Under the pieces are notes generated by a model. That model did no database searches. It had not been told where the DNA came from and was given only the letters and a program-made list of their open reading frames with translations. From Deltaproteobacteria bacterium (GTDB taxonomy: Bacteria; Desulfobacterota; Desulfobulbia; Desulfobulbales; Desulfocapsaceae), in contig PDQQ01000011.1 in assembly GCA_002747825.1 (NCBI GenBank), positions 1 to 64,000 of the forward strand: 64,000 bases of DNA. The letters are read 5' to 3'. Both the position numbers and the translations under genes were made by a program. Shown here piece after piece: positions 56,996 to 64,000 of the stretch. How positions within the stretch are numbered: position 1 is the first letter of the stretch; each line of letters opens with the position of its first letter.

Positions 56996-57448
56996 TTAAC
57001 TCGCTTTCAATGGAACGACCTTGACTGATATCTCGGCGGTTACATTGAAACCGACCTTGACGTTGACCGTATGTTCTCCAATGGTCTTGATGGGTTGATT
57101 GAGCAGAATCTGTTTCTTATCAAGGCTAATATTGTTTTCGGCCAGTTTGGCGCAAATATCGGCACTTGAGACAGAACCAAAGAGTCTCTCATCATCGCCG
57201 GCAAGTTGTTCAATGACAATCTCCTGACCATCGAGTTTTTGGGCAATGGCGTTGGCCTTTTTCTGATCTTCAGCCTTACGGGCCTCGATGGCGGCCTTGT
57301 TTTGCTCCAAAAGGGCAAGGTTCTCAGGGGTGGCAACAATGGCTTTCCCCTGTGGCAAGAGATAGTTGCGCCCGTAGCCTGCCTTGACCTTGACAATATC
57401 TCCCTGAAATCCTAAAGAGCTGATTGTTTCCTGTAGAATGAGTTCCAT
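56996..57448 (-). CDS. rplI: 50S ribosomal protein L9
   Basis: This 150-aa ribosomal protein binds 23S rRNA. Its N-terminal domain has MELILQETISSLGFQGDIV and the signature VKVKAGYGRNYLLPQGKA. A long connecting helix (about 45-75) and the C-terminal domain follow (LFGSVSSADICAKL). The ATG at 57448 has GAGGAGAG just upstream. It is last before a strong terminator. Confidence 0.97.
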   Translation of the reverse strand: MELILQETISSLGFQGDIVKVKAGYGRNYLLPQGKAIVATPENLALLEQNKAAIEARKAEDQKKANAIAQKLDGQEIVIEQLAGDDERLFGSVSSADICAKLAENNISLDKKQILLNQPIKTIGEHTVNVKVGFNVTAEISVKVVPLKAS

Positions 57449-57548
57449 TTTACTCTCCTCGTAACGACCCATAGGGCTCTTTTGAACCCTGTTTCCCGGG
57501 CTCGTTGTACGTTTATCTTATCAAGAGGGGAGACCTCTTCACCTCTTT

Positions 57549-58520
57549 TTATTCCTGTATCGACTCAGCTGCATATTTTATCTTGCGAATATCAAACCAG
57601 ACATCAGCCACCCCAAGGACTAAAAGCGTCATATGCCCAAAAAACTGTACGATAACCATAAAGTAAAAAAGGGCGCTCAGCAATGAGGGGATATGCCATT
57701 TTTTCATAAAAAAAGAGACGATGGCCAGGCCTTGAAAGCAATATACAACGCTTATCAGTAGAAGCCCGTTGATCGCAATAACACGAACCGTGGCTGAAGG
57801 GATGGCGGCGCTTATCCCAAGAGCAATGGCCAGCCATATCAATCTGTCTGGAAGTTGCCATTGGCCATAGAGCGGCCACCTGCTGGCACCTTCTTTTTTG
57901 AATACAAAGACATTGGCCAATACAATATTCATCCAGGTCAGACAGAGAACACCGCTGCCGATAATGGCTGGCATAAAAAGAGGCAGAACCCTCTGCATCT
58001 GGGTGGCGGCCGTTTCAAGCAGTGCCCTTGTCTCCTGGTTTATGTTCTGGTCGCTGCTGTAGGCCTTTTGTGCCTCGTTGAGACCATCCTGCAACACTGC
58101 CGTGAATTCATGATAAAAGGCGGATTCATTCCCCCAATTCAAGACGATCAGGGCAAGAATCCAGCAGCCGGCGAGCGTACAGGCGGTTGCGCAGCCGCTG
58201 ACAACGGGGCTGCTGCCATGGCTGTAGGATATGTATAAAACATATCCTGCCAGCAATAAAATAGCGGTAAACACAAACAGCTCTGCCTGACCAAGCAGGA
58301 TATGCACGAGCAGGGCAAATGTCGCTCCGGTGATGACAAATCTGCGACCAACATAAGGTCCATAGGTTGTAAGCACTATAAATGGAACCACAGGCAGCAA
58401 CAGGTGCAGCCAGCCGAAGAAATTCCAAGCCACAGCTGGCAACGATGCCACAACCGTTATGGCAAGAATCGTCCTGACGATAAGTACGATGTGCGGCCGT
58501 TTTAATTCTTGCGAATCCAC
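57549..58520 (-). CDS. DUF2232 (YybS-like) membrane protein
   Basis: This 323-aa protein has about eight membrane segments, for example IVLIVRTILAITVVASLPAVAW, LLLPVVPFIVLTTYGPYV and FTAILLLAGYVLYI. The C-terminal part (LLISVVYCFQGLAIVSFFMK, MVIVQFFGHMTLLVLGVADVWFDIRK) is typical of DUF2232. Such genes commonly sit between rpsR and rplI in Desulfobacterota, as here. Function is unknown. Confidence 0.85.
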   Translation of the reverse strand: MDSQELKRPHIVLIVRTILAITVVASLPAVAWNFFGWLHLLLPVVPFIVLTTYGPYVGRRFVITGATFALLVHILLGQAELFVFTAILLLAGYVLYISYSHGSSPVVSGCATACTLAGCWILALIVLNWGNESAFYHEFTAVLQDGLNEAQKAYSSDQNINQETRALLETAATQMQRVLPLFMPAIIGSGVLCLTWMNIVLANVFVFKKEGASRWPLYGQWQLPDRLIWLAIALGISAAIPSATVRVIAINGLLLISVVYCFQGLAIVSFFMKKWHIPSLLSALFYFMVIVQFFGHMTLLVLGVADVWFDIRKIKYAAESIQE

Positions 58521-58541
58521 AGTTTGCCTACAGCTGAGTCG

Positions 58542-58787
58542 TTAATTTTGTGATGACCCCGAATATGGCAAAAATGCAATCTGTCTGGCCTGTTTAATCG
58601 CCTCACAAAGTTTCCGCTGGTGGGTTGCGCAGGTACCAACAATTCTTCGAGGGATGATTTTGCCTCTCTCAGAGACAAAACTTCTCAGGGTTTTTACTTC
58701 CTTGTAGTTTATGACAAGCTCTTGGTCAGAGCAAAATTTGCAGGTTTTACGCCGTGAAAAGAGCTTCTTCTTTGGTCTTGGTGCCAT
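58542..58787 (-). CDS. rpsR: 30S ribosomal protein S18
   Basis: This 81-aa protein pairs with S6 on the 30S platform. It contains a CxxC zinc-ribbon-like start ([21 protein letters not shown]). The core [20 protein letters not shown] and [19 protein letters not shown] are family hallmarks. The ATG at 58787 has GGAGGTGA six bases upstream. Confidence 0.97.
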   Translation of the reverse strand: MAPRPKKKLFSRRKTCKFCSDQELVINYKEVKTLRSFVSERGKIIPRRIVGTCATHQRKLCEAIKQARQIAFLPYSGSSQN

Positions 58788-58952
58788 ATTGTTCACCTCC
58801 GTTGAAAAACGTTAAGGTCTTTATCCCTTCAGATCATAACCAAAAACCTGCCGCAATAAATCGGGGAAAGGAGGTTTCTGGCAGTATTTTCTTCGATATG
58901 GAGTTTTGTCGAAAACAGGTTGAACGCACAGCAAAGGCGCAGTTTACTCCCA

Positions 58953-59417
58953 TCAGTCTTCCTGGGAGGTCTCCTCGGTCTTGGCCTCTTCTGCCTCGGT
59001 TGCTTTGCTTTGATCGTCTTCCTCTGCTGTTTCTGATGATTCTTGATTTTCGGCTTTTTCTTCTTCCAACGCGGATTCCTGGCGTTTTTGGGCAGAAACA
59101 GAAGCCTCTTCAATTTCAGACTCCGAAATTGAGGCGGCGGTTTTGATGGTCATATATTTTATAACCGCATCCTCGATACGATACCTTCTCTCAATCTCTG
59201 CCACCGCCTCGGGAGTGGCTGCATAGTCGAAAAAGATGTAGTTTCCCAGGCTTTCTTTTTTGATGAGATAGGCAAGCTTCTTGACACCCCACTTACTGAG
59301 CTCGATTATGCTGCCATTCTCGTCGGCAATGATGCCTGTAGTCAGATCGATGATTTTGTTGATTGTTTCTTCTCCGGCACTTGGGCGAAGAATGGCGATG
59401 GTTTCGTATCTTCTCAT
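58953..59417 (-). CDS. rpsF: 30S ribosomal protein S6 with acidic C-terminal tail
   Basis: This 154-aa S6 has a normal core (1-95): MRRYETIAILRPSAGEE, KKLAYLIKKESLGNYIFFDY and IEDAVIKYMTIK. The last 50 residues or so are extremely acidic (EEEKAENQESSETAEEDDQ, KTEETSQED), an extension also seen, shorter, in some other S6 proteins. The start at 59417 follows GAGGAGG. A strong hairpin lies 24 bases upstream (59441-59491). Confidence 0.93.
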   Translation of the reverse strand: MRRYETIAILRPSAGEETINKIIDLTTGIIADENGSIIELSKWGVKKLAYLIKKESLGNYIFFDYAATPEAVAEIERRYRIEDAVIKYMTIKTAASISESEIEEASVSAQKRQESALEEEKAENQESSETAEEDDQSKATEAEEAKTEETSQED

Positions 59418-59779
59418 GATTTCCTCCTCATGGACATGATAATGCCTGCTGTTGTAGGCCCATTTCTTAGGGGTTGGGCCAGGCAGGCATTTTAAAAAAA
59501 TTAACGAACAGAGTCGTTTGCAGGCCCCAATCCTCTTGGGAACAGGAGCGAGAAGGAGAGCAATACCAGACTGCCAGATGACCTCTGTGCTAAAAGACCT
59601 TTCTGGCTTTTGCAAGAGCCGTCTCAGACAAAGAAATAAAAGCCTGGAATCACCCTTCAAAAAATATATCGGGTGAATCGATATGTTGGTCAAGACAACG
59701 ACCAGAACAACCCGTAACAACCAAATTCCCTCAGGTCTGCCAAATTCGTAGAACAGCGGATTATACTCGTTGTGAGGTT
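59418..59779. other. Intergenic region between mazG and rpsF
   Basis: About 360 bases. It holds the rpsF leader hairpin (59441-59491) and AT-rich DNA. A leftward open frame covers most of it in phase with rpsF, but it lacks a start signal and domain, so I do not call it a gene. Confidence 0.5.
59441..59491 (-). promoter_or_regulatory. Structured leader of rpsF, candidate autoregulatory element
   Basis: In the minus-strand RNA, AATGCCTGC pairs with GCAGGCATT (9 bp), and inside it GGCCCA pairs with TGGGCC (6 bp). An asymmetric internal loop, 2 versus 7 bases, separates the stems. It sits 24 bases before the rpsF ATG. Leader RNAs that bind S6:S18 are known, but I do not see the described CCG bulge clearly here. 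Confidence 0.55.
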
Positions 59780-60172
59780 TTATGTCAATGGATATTTCCT
59801 GCGTTTCTCCTCTGCCTTGATTGCGGCCCATTGTTGTTTAAGCTCGGCTTCATCCTTGTACGGTGTCCCTTTAAAAACGTGAGGATGGCGTCGTATGAGT
59901 TTGTCGTTTACCTCCCTTACCACATCTTTGAGGGTGAAGTCGCCCTGATGGCGATGAATCTCTGTGAGCATCAGCAAAATGAAGAGTACATCGCCAATCT
60001 CTTCGCAGGTATTTACGGTATCTGACTTTTGTATCGCCTCTATCAGTTCATCTACCTCCAGGCGAAGATATTTCACCAGTGAATGTGGTGTCTGTTTTTT
60101 ATCCCATGGGCAGCCGTTTTTCCCTCGAAGGGCGGCAATGGTTTCCATCAGAGTTTTTAGATCACTTTTCAT
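59780..60172 (-). CDS. mazG: MazG-type nucleotide pyrophosphohydrolase
   Basis: This 130-aa protein resembles one MazG domain. GCPWDKKQTPHSLVKYLRLEVDELIEAI carries the metal-binding Glu residues. CEEIGDVLFILLML is the conserved EExxD segment and RRHPHVFKG is a typical tail. It is half the length of two-domain MazG proteins, so it may act as a dimer. It hydrolyses NTPs to NMPs, possibly modified nucleotides. The ATG at 60172 is preferred over a TTG start. Confidence 0.88.
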   Translation of the reverse strand: MKSDLKTLMETIAALRGKNGCPWDKKQTPHSLVKYLRLEVDELIEAIQKSDTVNTCEEIGDVLFILLMLTEIHRHQGDFTLKDVVREVNDKLIRRHPHVFKGTPYKDEAELKQQWAAIKAEEKRRKYPLT

Positions 60173-60359
60173 TTTCTTCAACCAGCTGAAAAATAGATGA
60201 TTTTTTAGGGTTTGCCTCGCCGTCGAGCTAATCTTGTTCGCTTTTTTTACAAGTGGACTTATCGTTTTATACAGTATCAGTCAAGTCGCAGGCGAAGACT
60301 TGCAAAGATTTCTTCGCGGCGCTGCTTTTCTTTTAAAGCCCGTGCACGCGATGCAGTGT

Positions 60360-60388
60360 TTGCATCAAAGTTTCCACTATGCTATTTA
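60360..60388 (+). promoter_or_regulatory. Promoter upstream of the AP2-like gene
   Basis: TTGCAT (60360-60365) and TATTTA (60383-60388) are 17 bases apart, ending about 75 bases before the AP2-like gene. Confidence 0.5.
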
Positions 60389-60463
60389 GCTTGGCTCGCA
60401 ATGCAGTATGGAGAGCATTGCCCAGTTTTTTGTTTATTTTAGATTTTGGAGTGAGGTCGTACC

Positions 60464-60910
60464 ATGCAGGAAAAAAAGAATCAAAAACTCTTGCTGGAAA
60501 AGCATAAAGATATAGCCCGAATAGATCAAGAAACAAAAAGGACACATGGCTGGTATGTTCGTGTTCGTTATCGTGGAAAAACCTATGCCAAGTTTTTTTC
60601 AGACCGTAAAAGCGGTGGTCGATACTCAAGTCTTCTTTCTGCCATAAGTTGGCGGGATAATAAAGAAAAAGGCTTGGGGAAAGTGAGGACGAACAAGCAT
60701 GTCGTCACCGTCAGTAACAGCAAAACCGGGGTTGTTGGTGTGCGACTGAATGAAAAACTCAACAGATACGAAGTAAGCTGGGTCTCCCATCTTGGCAAGC
60801 AGGGAAAGACCTCGGTTTCAATAGCAAAACATGGTAAACGTGTCGCCTTTGAAAAGGCCTGTGCTATTCGTAGAGAAAAAGAGCAGGCCCGGCTTGAGAG
60901 CTTGTGTTAA
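60464..60910 (+). CDS. AP2-like DNA-binding domain protein
   Basis: This 148-aa, strongly basic protein shows two AP2-like modules. One covers about 22-62 (HGWYVRVRYRGKTYAKFFSD). The other covers about 85-140 (GVVGVRLNEKLNRYEVSWVS, then VSIAKHGKRVAFEKACAIRRE). The second fits the three-strand plus helix AP2/ERF fold found in plant regulators, phage proteins and homing endonucleases. It may bind DNA. No nuclease domain is visible. It sits alone between mazG and rplU and could be a former mobile-element gene. Confidence 0.75.
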   Translation: MQEKKNQKLLLEKHKDIARIDQETKRTHGWYVRVRYRGKTYAKFFSDRKSGGRYSSLLSAISWRDNKEKGLGKVRTNKHVVTVSNSKTGVVGVRLNEKLNRYEVSWVSHLGKQGKTSVSIAKHGKRVAFEKACAIRREKEQARLESLC

Positions 60911-61199
60911 TGATCTGCAATCTCTTGAATATAAACGCAGCTTCACCTCTGAATGAATCTGATGATCGTACAATGTAAGATGCTCCAACCGATGGCATAA
61001 GCCTGTAGACCGTTTGATAGATCGTAAGGCCTCATTGTTGTCGGCCTTGTATCGATTATAGAGGGCCTTGATATGGAGAAGAAAGACGGTTTTAACGATC
61101 TTAACTATTGACAAACGACAAGCGAAAGAGTTAAATGTTTCGTCTTTGTATCTGATTACGCTTTGTTCATGACAGAGATACGTTCTGAGAGGTCTTTCT
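60911..61199. other. Intergenic region before rplU
   Basis: About 290 bases. On the minus strand a frame from about 61110 to 60915 reads like protein, but lacks a start signal and known domain. The rplU promoter at 61108-61136 lies in its right part. Confidence 0.45.
61108..61136 (+). promoter_or_regulatory. Sigma-70-type promoter for rplU-rpmA
   Basis: Perfect -35 TTGACA (61108-61113) and -10 TTAAAT (61131-61136), spacing 17. The predicted leader is about 57 bases and can fold a GTATCT/AGATAC stem. Confidence 0.75.
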
Positions 61200-61511
61200 A
61201 TGTATGCAATAGTACGTACGGGTGGAAAACAGTACCAGGTTGCCTGTGGCGATCGGGTGCGGGTTGAAAAGTTAAACGGCCAGGTCGGCGATACGGTTGA
61301 TTTGACTGATGTTTTGCTGGTTGCAGATGGTGATGATGTTCGGGTAGGGCAGCCATTGCTGGAAAACGCAAGGGTGAGTGCGAAAATAGCCGAACAGGGA
61401 CGGGGCAGGAAGGTCATTGTCTTCAAGAAAAAAAGAAGAAAGGGATACCGTCTTAAGCAAGGTCATCGCCAGTCTTTTACAGGTCTGCTGATCGAGAAGA
61501 TTGATCTGTAG
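61200..61511 (+). CDS. rplU: 50S ribosomal protein L21
   Basis: This 103-aa protein has the L21 signature [14 protein letters not shown] at the N-terminus and the C-terminal [20 protein letters not shown]. It binds 23S rRNA. It is followed by rpmA and obgE, the standard order. Confidence 0.97.
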   Translation: MYAIVRTGGKQYQVACGDRVRVEKLNGQVGDTVDLTDVLLVADGDDVRVGQPLLENARVSAKIAEQGRGRKVIVFKKKRRKGYRLKQGHRQSFTGLLIEKIDL

Positions 61512-61573
61512 TGATCTTTTGCAGTAGCCGATGAGATATCCTAGGTTTTCGATTGTGGTAAAGGAGTAAGAAG

Positions 61574-61831
61574 ATGGCTCATAAAAAAGCTGGTGGTAGT
61601 TCGAGGAATGGACGTGACAGTGCTGGCCAAAGACGCGGGGTGAAGCGTTTTGGCGGAGAGAAGGTCAAGTCTGGAAACATTCTGGTCAGACAACTTGGAA
61701 CGAAAATTCATCCAGGAACCAACGTCGGTTGTGGAAGGGATTACACCCTGTTTGCTCTGGTAGAAGGTGTTGTCGCCTATGAGGATTTTGGCAAAAATAA
61801 AAAACGTGTCAGCGTGTATCCTGCCGCGTAA
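61574..61831 (+). CDS. rpmA: 50S ribosomal protein L27
   Basis: This 85-aa protein begins [20 protein letters not shown], the L27 signature near the peptidyl transferase centre. [15 protein letters not shown] sequence ([20 protein letters not shown]) follows. No N-terminal cleavage extension of the Firmicutes kind is present. Confidence 0.97.
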   Translation: MAHKKAGGSSRNGRDSAGQRRGVKRFGGEKVKSGNILVRQLGTKIHPGTNVGCGRDYTLFALVEGVVAYEDFGKNKKRVSVYPAA

Positions 61832-61972
61832 CCTGTGCTGTCTTTTTTCTCTGTAACTTTTTTGTTTCCTGTGATTGCAGACGAGATGGAGTCCGGAGTT
61901 GCCGATTTATGAAATAATTTAGATATAATCGACCTTGTAGTTCCGCTAGAAGGGATCTTTTTTTCTCAAGAG

Positions 61973-62007
61973 ACTCGGCCGCAATGTTTTTGTTGGTCGA
62001 GTTTTTT
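61973..62007 (+). terminator. Rho-independent terminator after rpmA
   Basis: ACTCGGCC pairs with GGTCGAGT around a 14-base loop and runs into TTTTTT. It separates rpmA from obgE. Confidence 0.75.
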
Positions 62008-62073
62008 ATTGGTGGGAACAACCTCTGATTTCAGCAAACGGCTTTTTCCAGCCCCCCTTTGAAAGGTTACACT

Positions 62074-63075
62074 ATGTCCTTTGTCGATGAAGCGAAGTTT
62101 TTTGTCAAGGCCGGTGATGGAGGCAATGGCTGCGTGAGTTTTCGCAGAGAAAAATATGTGCCCAAGGGCGGGCCAAACGGTGGAGATGGTGGCCGGGGCG
62201 GGGATGTCCTGTTGGTGGCGTCTTCAGCTCTGCATTCTTTGATCGATTTTCGCTACCGTTCGCATTTTAAGGCAGCCTCTGGAGAACACGGTCAGGGCAA
62301 GAATATGCACGGCAGACGGGGCGTGGATTGCAGCGTTGAGGTTCCTGTCGGTTCTCTGGTAAAAGATGCCAACACAGGAGCTATTCTTTGCGATCTCACA
62401 GAGGATGGGCAGACCTTTCTTGCGGCCACCGGTGGCGAAGGTGGGCTGGGAAACGTCCATTTCAAAAGTTCCACAAACAGAACGCCAAGGATCGCAACCA
62501 GGGGTAAAACAGGTGAAGAGCGTTGGCTGAAGATTGAACTCAAATTGATCGCAGATGTTGGTTTGGTTGGCTTACCCAACGCCGGAAAATCAACGCTGTT
62601 ATCACGTTTGTCTGCCGCAACCCCCAAAATAGCGGCATATCCATTTACCACCCTTGAGCCGCAGCTCGGGGTGTTGCAACATACGTTTCATGATCCATGC
62701 GTTATCGCAGATATTCCGGGTCTGGTGCAGAATGCACACAAAGGGACTGGTCTTGGTCATACCTTTTTACGGCATATTGAGAGAACCCGTATCCTGATAC
62801 ATGTCCTGGATGCCTCGGATATTAATATCTACGAGAATTTTCAGACTATTGCTGATGAGCTTTACCTCTACAGGGAGGAACTGGCGAATAGAACCCAGAT
62901 CCTGGTTTTTAACAAGATCGATATGATAGCCCAAGAAGATATCGCGGTTCTGAAAAACGATTTTGCACCCCATAACCAGAAAATGCTGTTTGTCTCAGCT
63001 CTTCGTGGACAAGGGCTTGATGAACTGCGTGATCTTATCTTTGAGATGGTGGGTGACAGCGGGCGTGAAGCTTAG
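62074..63075 (+). CDS. obgE: GTPase Obg
   Basis: This 333-aa GTPase acts in ribosome assembly. The glycine-rich Obg fold (1-158) shows VKAGDGGNGCVSFRREK and GGDGGRGGDV. The G domain (about 159-333) has GLPNAGKSTL (G1), DIPGLV (G3) and NKIDM (G4). The C-terminal OCT extension of longer members is absent. The ATG at 62074 (MSFVDEAK) is preferred over an upstream frame start; GAAAGG precedes it. Confidence 0.96.
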   Translation: MSFVDEAKFFVKAGDGGNGCVSFRREKYVPKGGPNGGDGGRGGDVLLVASSALHSLIDFRYRSHFKAASGEHGQGKNMHGRRGVDCSVEVPVGSLVKDANTGAILCDLTEDGQTFLAATGGEGGLGNVHFKSSTNRTPRIATRGKTGEERWLKIELKLIADVGLVGLPNAGKSTLLSRLSAATPKIAAYPFTTLEPQLGVLQHTFHDPCVIADIPGLVQNAHKGTGLGHTFLRHIERTRILIHVLDASDINIYENFQTIADELYLYREELANRTQILVFNKIDMIAQEDIAVLKNDFAPHNQKMLFVSALRGQGLDELRDLIFEMVGDSGREA

Positions 63076-63343
63076 GCGGAAATATTCGTGGGAAGTTGAC
63101 CTTTGGCTTTGAGCGCCATCTTTTTGCGTTACTGCTTTTCTTGATCTCTCCTGGACTGTTTCGGCTTTGAGCTTTTTCAGCGGAATCAGCTTGAGTCTTG
63201 TATTATCGGCATCTCTCCTGTTAGAATATATCCGTTGCGCTCGTTTCTTTCGTTTCATGTTTCGTCTCTATACCGTATCTTTAAGCAGTGTATAAGCAAA
63301 GATTTTTCTAAGAAGCCCCGTCTTTGACAGTGGAGGAAATGTA

Positions 63344-64000
63344 ATGAAAAGGCCCTTTCTGTTTGGATATATAGCTGCGCTGTTTCTTCTTGTGTGTGGT
63401 GGGTGTACTCAAAAACTGGATATCTCATCGATGAATGTGAGGGCTGACTTTGAGGGGCAAGGAGGGAATATTATTGTCGTGGTACAGGATCGGCGCGGGT
63501 TTGTTTTGTCCGGAAAAAAGGAGCCAAACTATATTGGAGTAGATGAACAGCAGGGCATTAACGGGCCTCAGAAAACCCTCATCTGCTCTTCAGAAAGAAG
63601 CTTGGCTGAAGAAATTTCCCTGCGACTGGCAAGTGGACTGAGGCGGGATCGATACCAGGTAGAGACTCTGACTGTACCTCATTCTGATGAAACGCCGTTG
63701 GCGGATCCAAGACTGAAAACTGCCGATTTTGATCGTCTTCTTGTCTTTACCATGAATAATTTTATTGGTCGGATGCGCAACGCAACCAGAGTCTTGTCGA
63801 TACCGCCATTTTATACGGAATTGAAGTGGAATTTTGACCTCACCGTGTATGATCGCTCCCTGCAGCCAATAGCTGAAGCGCAGAACAGTGGCATTGATGA
63901 TAAGCTGCATGAATGGCAGGCGTTTGGTTCTGTCTCCAGAGGAAAAGCCCAAACAGCTATCGCCAAAAAACTTGCTTCAATATTAGAAGAAATGCTGCGT
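63344..64000 (+). CDS. Probable lipoprotein, partial (cut by window end)
   Basis: A frame of at least 219 codons starts at ATG 63344 after GGAGGAAA and stays open to the window edge. Residues 1-20 form a lipoprotein-type signal (FLFGYIAALFLLVCGGC) with Cys near 21; the lipobox VCGGC is atypical. The exported part has mixed strand/helix content (ICSSERSLAEEISLRLASGL, LKWNFDLTVYDRSLQPIAEA). No family is recognised, and the C-terminus is beyond the window. Confidence 0.8.
   Translation, partial: MKRPFLFGYIAALFLLVCGGCTQKLDISSMNVRADFEGQGGNIIVVVQDRRGFVLSGKKEPNYIGVDEQQGINGPQKTLICSSERSLAEEISLRLASGLRRDRYQVETLTVPHSDETPLADPRLKTADFDRLLVFTMNNFIGRMRNATRVLSIPPFYTELKWNFDLTVYDRSLQPIAEAQNSGIDDKLHEWQAFGSVSRGKAQTAIAKKLASILEEMLR

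Noticed and set aside
60915..61110. Protein-like frame on the minus strand before rplU
   Set aside because: There is no start site and no recognised domain, and it overlaps the rplU promoter. It could be a remnant, but I cannot support it.
62995..63258. Leftward frame of 87 codons (basic, Lys/Arg-rich) over the obgE end
   Set aside because: It overlaps obgE antisense for its last quarter, has a weak ribosome-binding site, and is not recognisable as a ribosomal protein.

Overview
The window looks like a chromosomal segment of a Gram-negative, sulfur-metabolising Desulfobacterota, most likely of the Desulfobulbales type. This is inferred from gene content (a bifunctional ATP sulfurylase/APS kinase, a split MetH, FmdE, a dctBD-linked TRAP transporter, and the Lol, Lpt, Pal and Skp envelope genes), not from a marker phylogeny. 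Most of the window is housekeeping DNA in short operons. Mobile traces are three copies of a 226-bp MITE-like repeat (1-99 partial, 16813-17038, 37550-37775) and one decayed IS1595-type insertion sequence (4130-4876).

Region by region. 1-2.2 kb: a secreted protein of unknown function whose stop codon lies in a MITE end, and a YihY-type membrane protein. 2.3-5.1 kb: a Sat-CysC fusion with an altered ATP sulfurylase site, then the IS remnant. 5.1-9.7 kb: a methionine operon (metF, a free-standing MetH reactivation domain, metH) and a MoaE-like gene. 9.8-11.2 kb: an MltD-type lytic transglycosylase. 11.5-16.6 kb: Nudix, zapB, zapA, a likely 6S RNA, a long gene-free stretch, rny and tyrS. 17-19.2 kb: a START-like protein, a radical SAM protein and its small partner. 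19.6-23.5 kb: pal, an ompH/skp homologue, yicC, remA-like, gmk and rlmB. 23.5-30 kb: pyrC, a small membrane protein, a four-repeat S1 protein, lolA, murI, fmdB and queA. 30.2-36.2 kb: mobA, bpt, a DHH phosphoesterase and two overlapping glgC paralogues. 36.5-42.5 kb: rsmA, nadA, hup, an fmdE-type gene and a eukaryote-like hisHF fusion. 42.6-49.4 kb: dctB-dctD and a dctPQM TRAP transporter with a sigma-54 promoter between them. 49.7-60.2 kb: ispH, then a long leftward cluster running mazG, rpsF, rpsR, a DUF2232 gene, rplI, dnaB, leuS, lptE and dusB. 60.4-64 kb: an AP2-like protein, rplU, rpmA, obgE and a lipoprotein cut by the window end.

The strongest unusual signals are: (1) tandem GlgC paralogues in which the upstream copy has lost catalytic motifs, suggesting a catalytic/regulatory pair; (2) a HisH-HisF fusion carrying eukaryotic HIS7-like sequence; (3) an ATP sulfurylase domain lacking the usual sulfate/ATP-binding motifs while the fused APS kinase is intact; (4) the MITE family, whose copies end a gene or sit just upstream of genes; (5) a strong hairpin in the rpsF leader and a dyad element beside dnaB. 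I see no CRISPR array, tRNA, rRNA or defence island. All alignments and motif comparisons were made by eye.
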